Source of the DNA: Anaerolineae bacterium
GTDB taxonomy: Bacteria > Chloroflexota > Anaerolineae > Aggregatilineales > Phototrophicaceae
Reading direction: 5' to 3'
Assembly (NCBI GenBank): GCA_022823165.1
Contig: JAJDXR010000051.1
Location: forward strand, 30,725-94,724
Length of the DNA stretch: 64,000 bases
Part shown: positions 63,865 through 64,000 of the stretch, in pieces
How positions within the stretch are numbered: the stretch's first letter is position 1
Layout: each line of letters opens with the position of its first letter
Notes under the pieces: generated by a model
What the model was told of the DNA's origin: nothing
Databases searched by the model: none
Seen by the model: only the letters and a program-made list of their open reading frames with translations
Made by a program: the position numbers and the translations under genes

Positions 63865-64000
63865 TGTATGGTTTCGGATTATAATGGGATAATTTCATCT
63901 AGCCAAAAGGATGCCCTATGGCACAGGTTCTACACCCACGCGCCACAACGACTGAGGCGACCCGTCGAGAAATACAAAATAGTCAAGAGAGCATAAACAA
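63865..64000 (+). mobile_element. IS481-type insertion sequence, left end (partial)
   Basis: Proposed left boundary at TGT (63865), the usual first bases of IS481 ends, followed by a TATAAT-containing leader and the transposase start. The right end is outside the window, so neither the inverted repeat nor the target duplication can be checked. Confidence 0.5.
63918..64000 (+). CDS. IS481-family transposase (5' fragment at window end)
   Basis: ATG at 63918 with AAAAGGA about 6-8 bases upstream opens MAQVLHPRATTTEATRREIQ followed by NSQESIN, and runs off the window end. This matches the highly conserved N-terminus of IS481-type transposases (MxQVLHxxATTTEAxRRxIQxSQES), which leads into a helix-turn-helix. 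Only 27 residues are visible; the catalytic DDE domain lies outside. Confidence 0.75.
   Translation, partial: MAQVLHPRATTTEATRREIQNSQESIN

Overview
The window looks like a chromosomal segment of an uncultured, GC-rich free-living bacterium, most likely Chloroflexota (Anaerolineae-like). This assignment is an inference from the gene set and not from a marker search. Supporting points are a CIRCE-controlled groES-groEL pair, a threonyl-tRNA synthetase without the N-terminal TGS domain, a Usp-DUF389 membrane protein, a GH172/DUF2961 protein, an NHL-repeat thioredoxin protein and several DUF-type families common in that phylum. No rRNA is present. Two tRNA genes are present: Phe(GAA) and Arg(CCT).

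Layout. 1-2.2 kb: AT-richer island with a beta-class DNA methyltransferase, an overlapping HNH-type nuclease and a small zincin-like protein. 2.3-4.3 kb: OppF/OppD-type ATPase pair without permeases. 4.4-5.9 kb: D12-class adenine methyltransferase followed by a frameshifted nuclease remnant. 6.0-7.6 kb: GDP-fucose synthase and Ndk. 7.7-9.3 kb: ImmA/IrrE-type antitoxin with a DUF4411 PIN-like toxin. 9.3-17.9 kb: TlpA-like thioredoxin, SDR, YitT, MetA, hydrolase, VOC, Usp-DUF389, ankyrin. 18.0-18.6 kb: HepT-MntA. 18.6-20.5 kb: PLP dehydratase and a TIM-barrel isomerase. 20.6-22.2 kb: AT-rich restriction-modification unit in which the controller (HTH) domain is fused to the nuclease, with C-box-like operators at both promoters. 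22.4-26.3 kb: aminotransferase, 2-hydroxyacid dehydrogenase, Uma2, mannonate-dehydratase-like enzyme. 26.4-27.8 kb: a methyltransferase-Mrr fusion broken at a 12-base G tract and carrying an AT-rich central target-recognition segment. 28-36 kb: FAH hydrolase, GH172, glycosyltransferase, tRNA-Phe, rhomboid and MITE-like elements. 36-48.9 kb: ThrS, ferredoxin, EamA, HtrA-like protease, NHL protein, FolC, flippase plus glycosyltransferase. 49-50.6 kb: ImmA/IrrE plus MazF. 50.8-60.5 kb: M20 peptidase, VOC, palindromic repeats, HHH membrane protein, a catalytically degenerate class-A PBP homologue and two tandem paralogous polytopic membrane proteins. 60.6-62.8 kb: groESL with promoter, CIRCE and terminator. 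62.9-64 kb: heptad-repeat coiled-coil gene, a truncated copy of its 5' end, a gene cut by an insertion, and the start of an IS481-type transposase.

The main theme is housekeeping DNA interleaved with single compact defence or conflict modules: four DNA-methyltransferase loci and three toxin-antitoxin pairs. Most of these are visibly AT-richer than their neighbours. The most notable items are the controller-nuclease fusion with its operators, the homopolymer-interrupted methyltransferase-nuclease fusion, and the pseudo-PBP locus.
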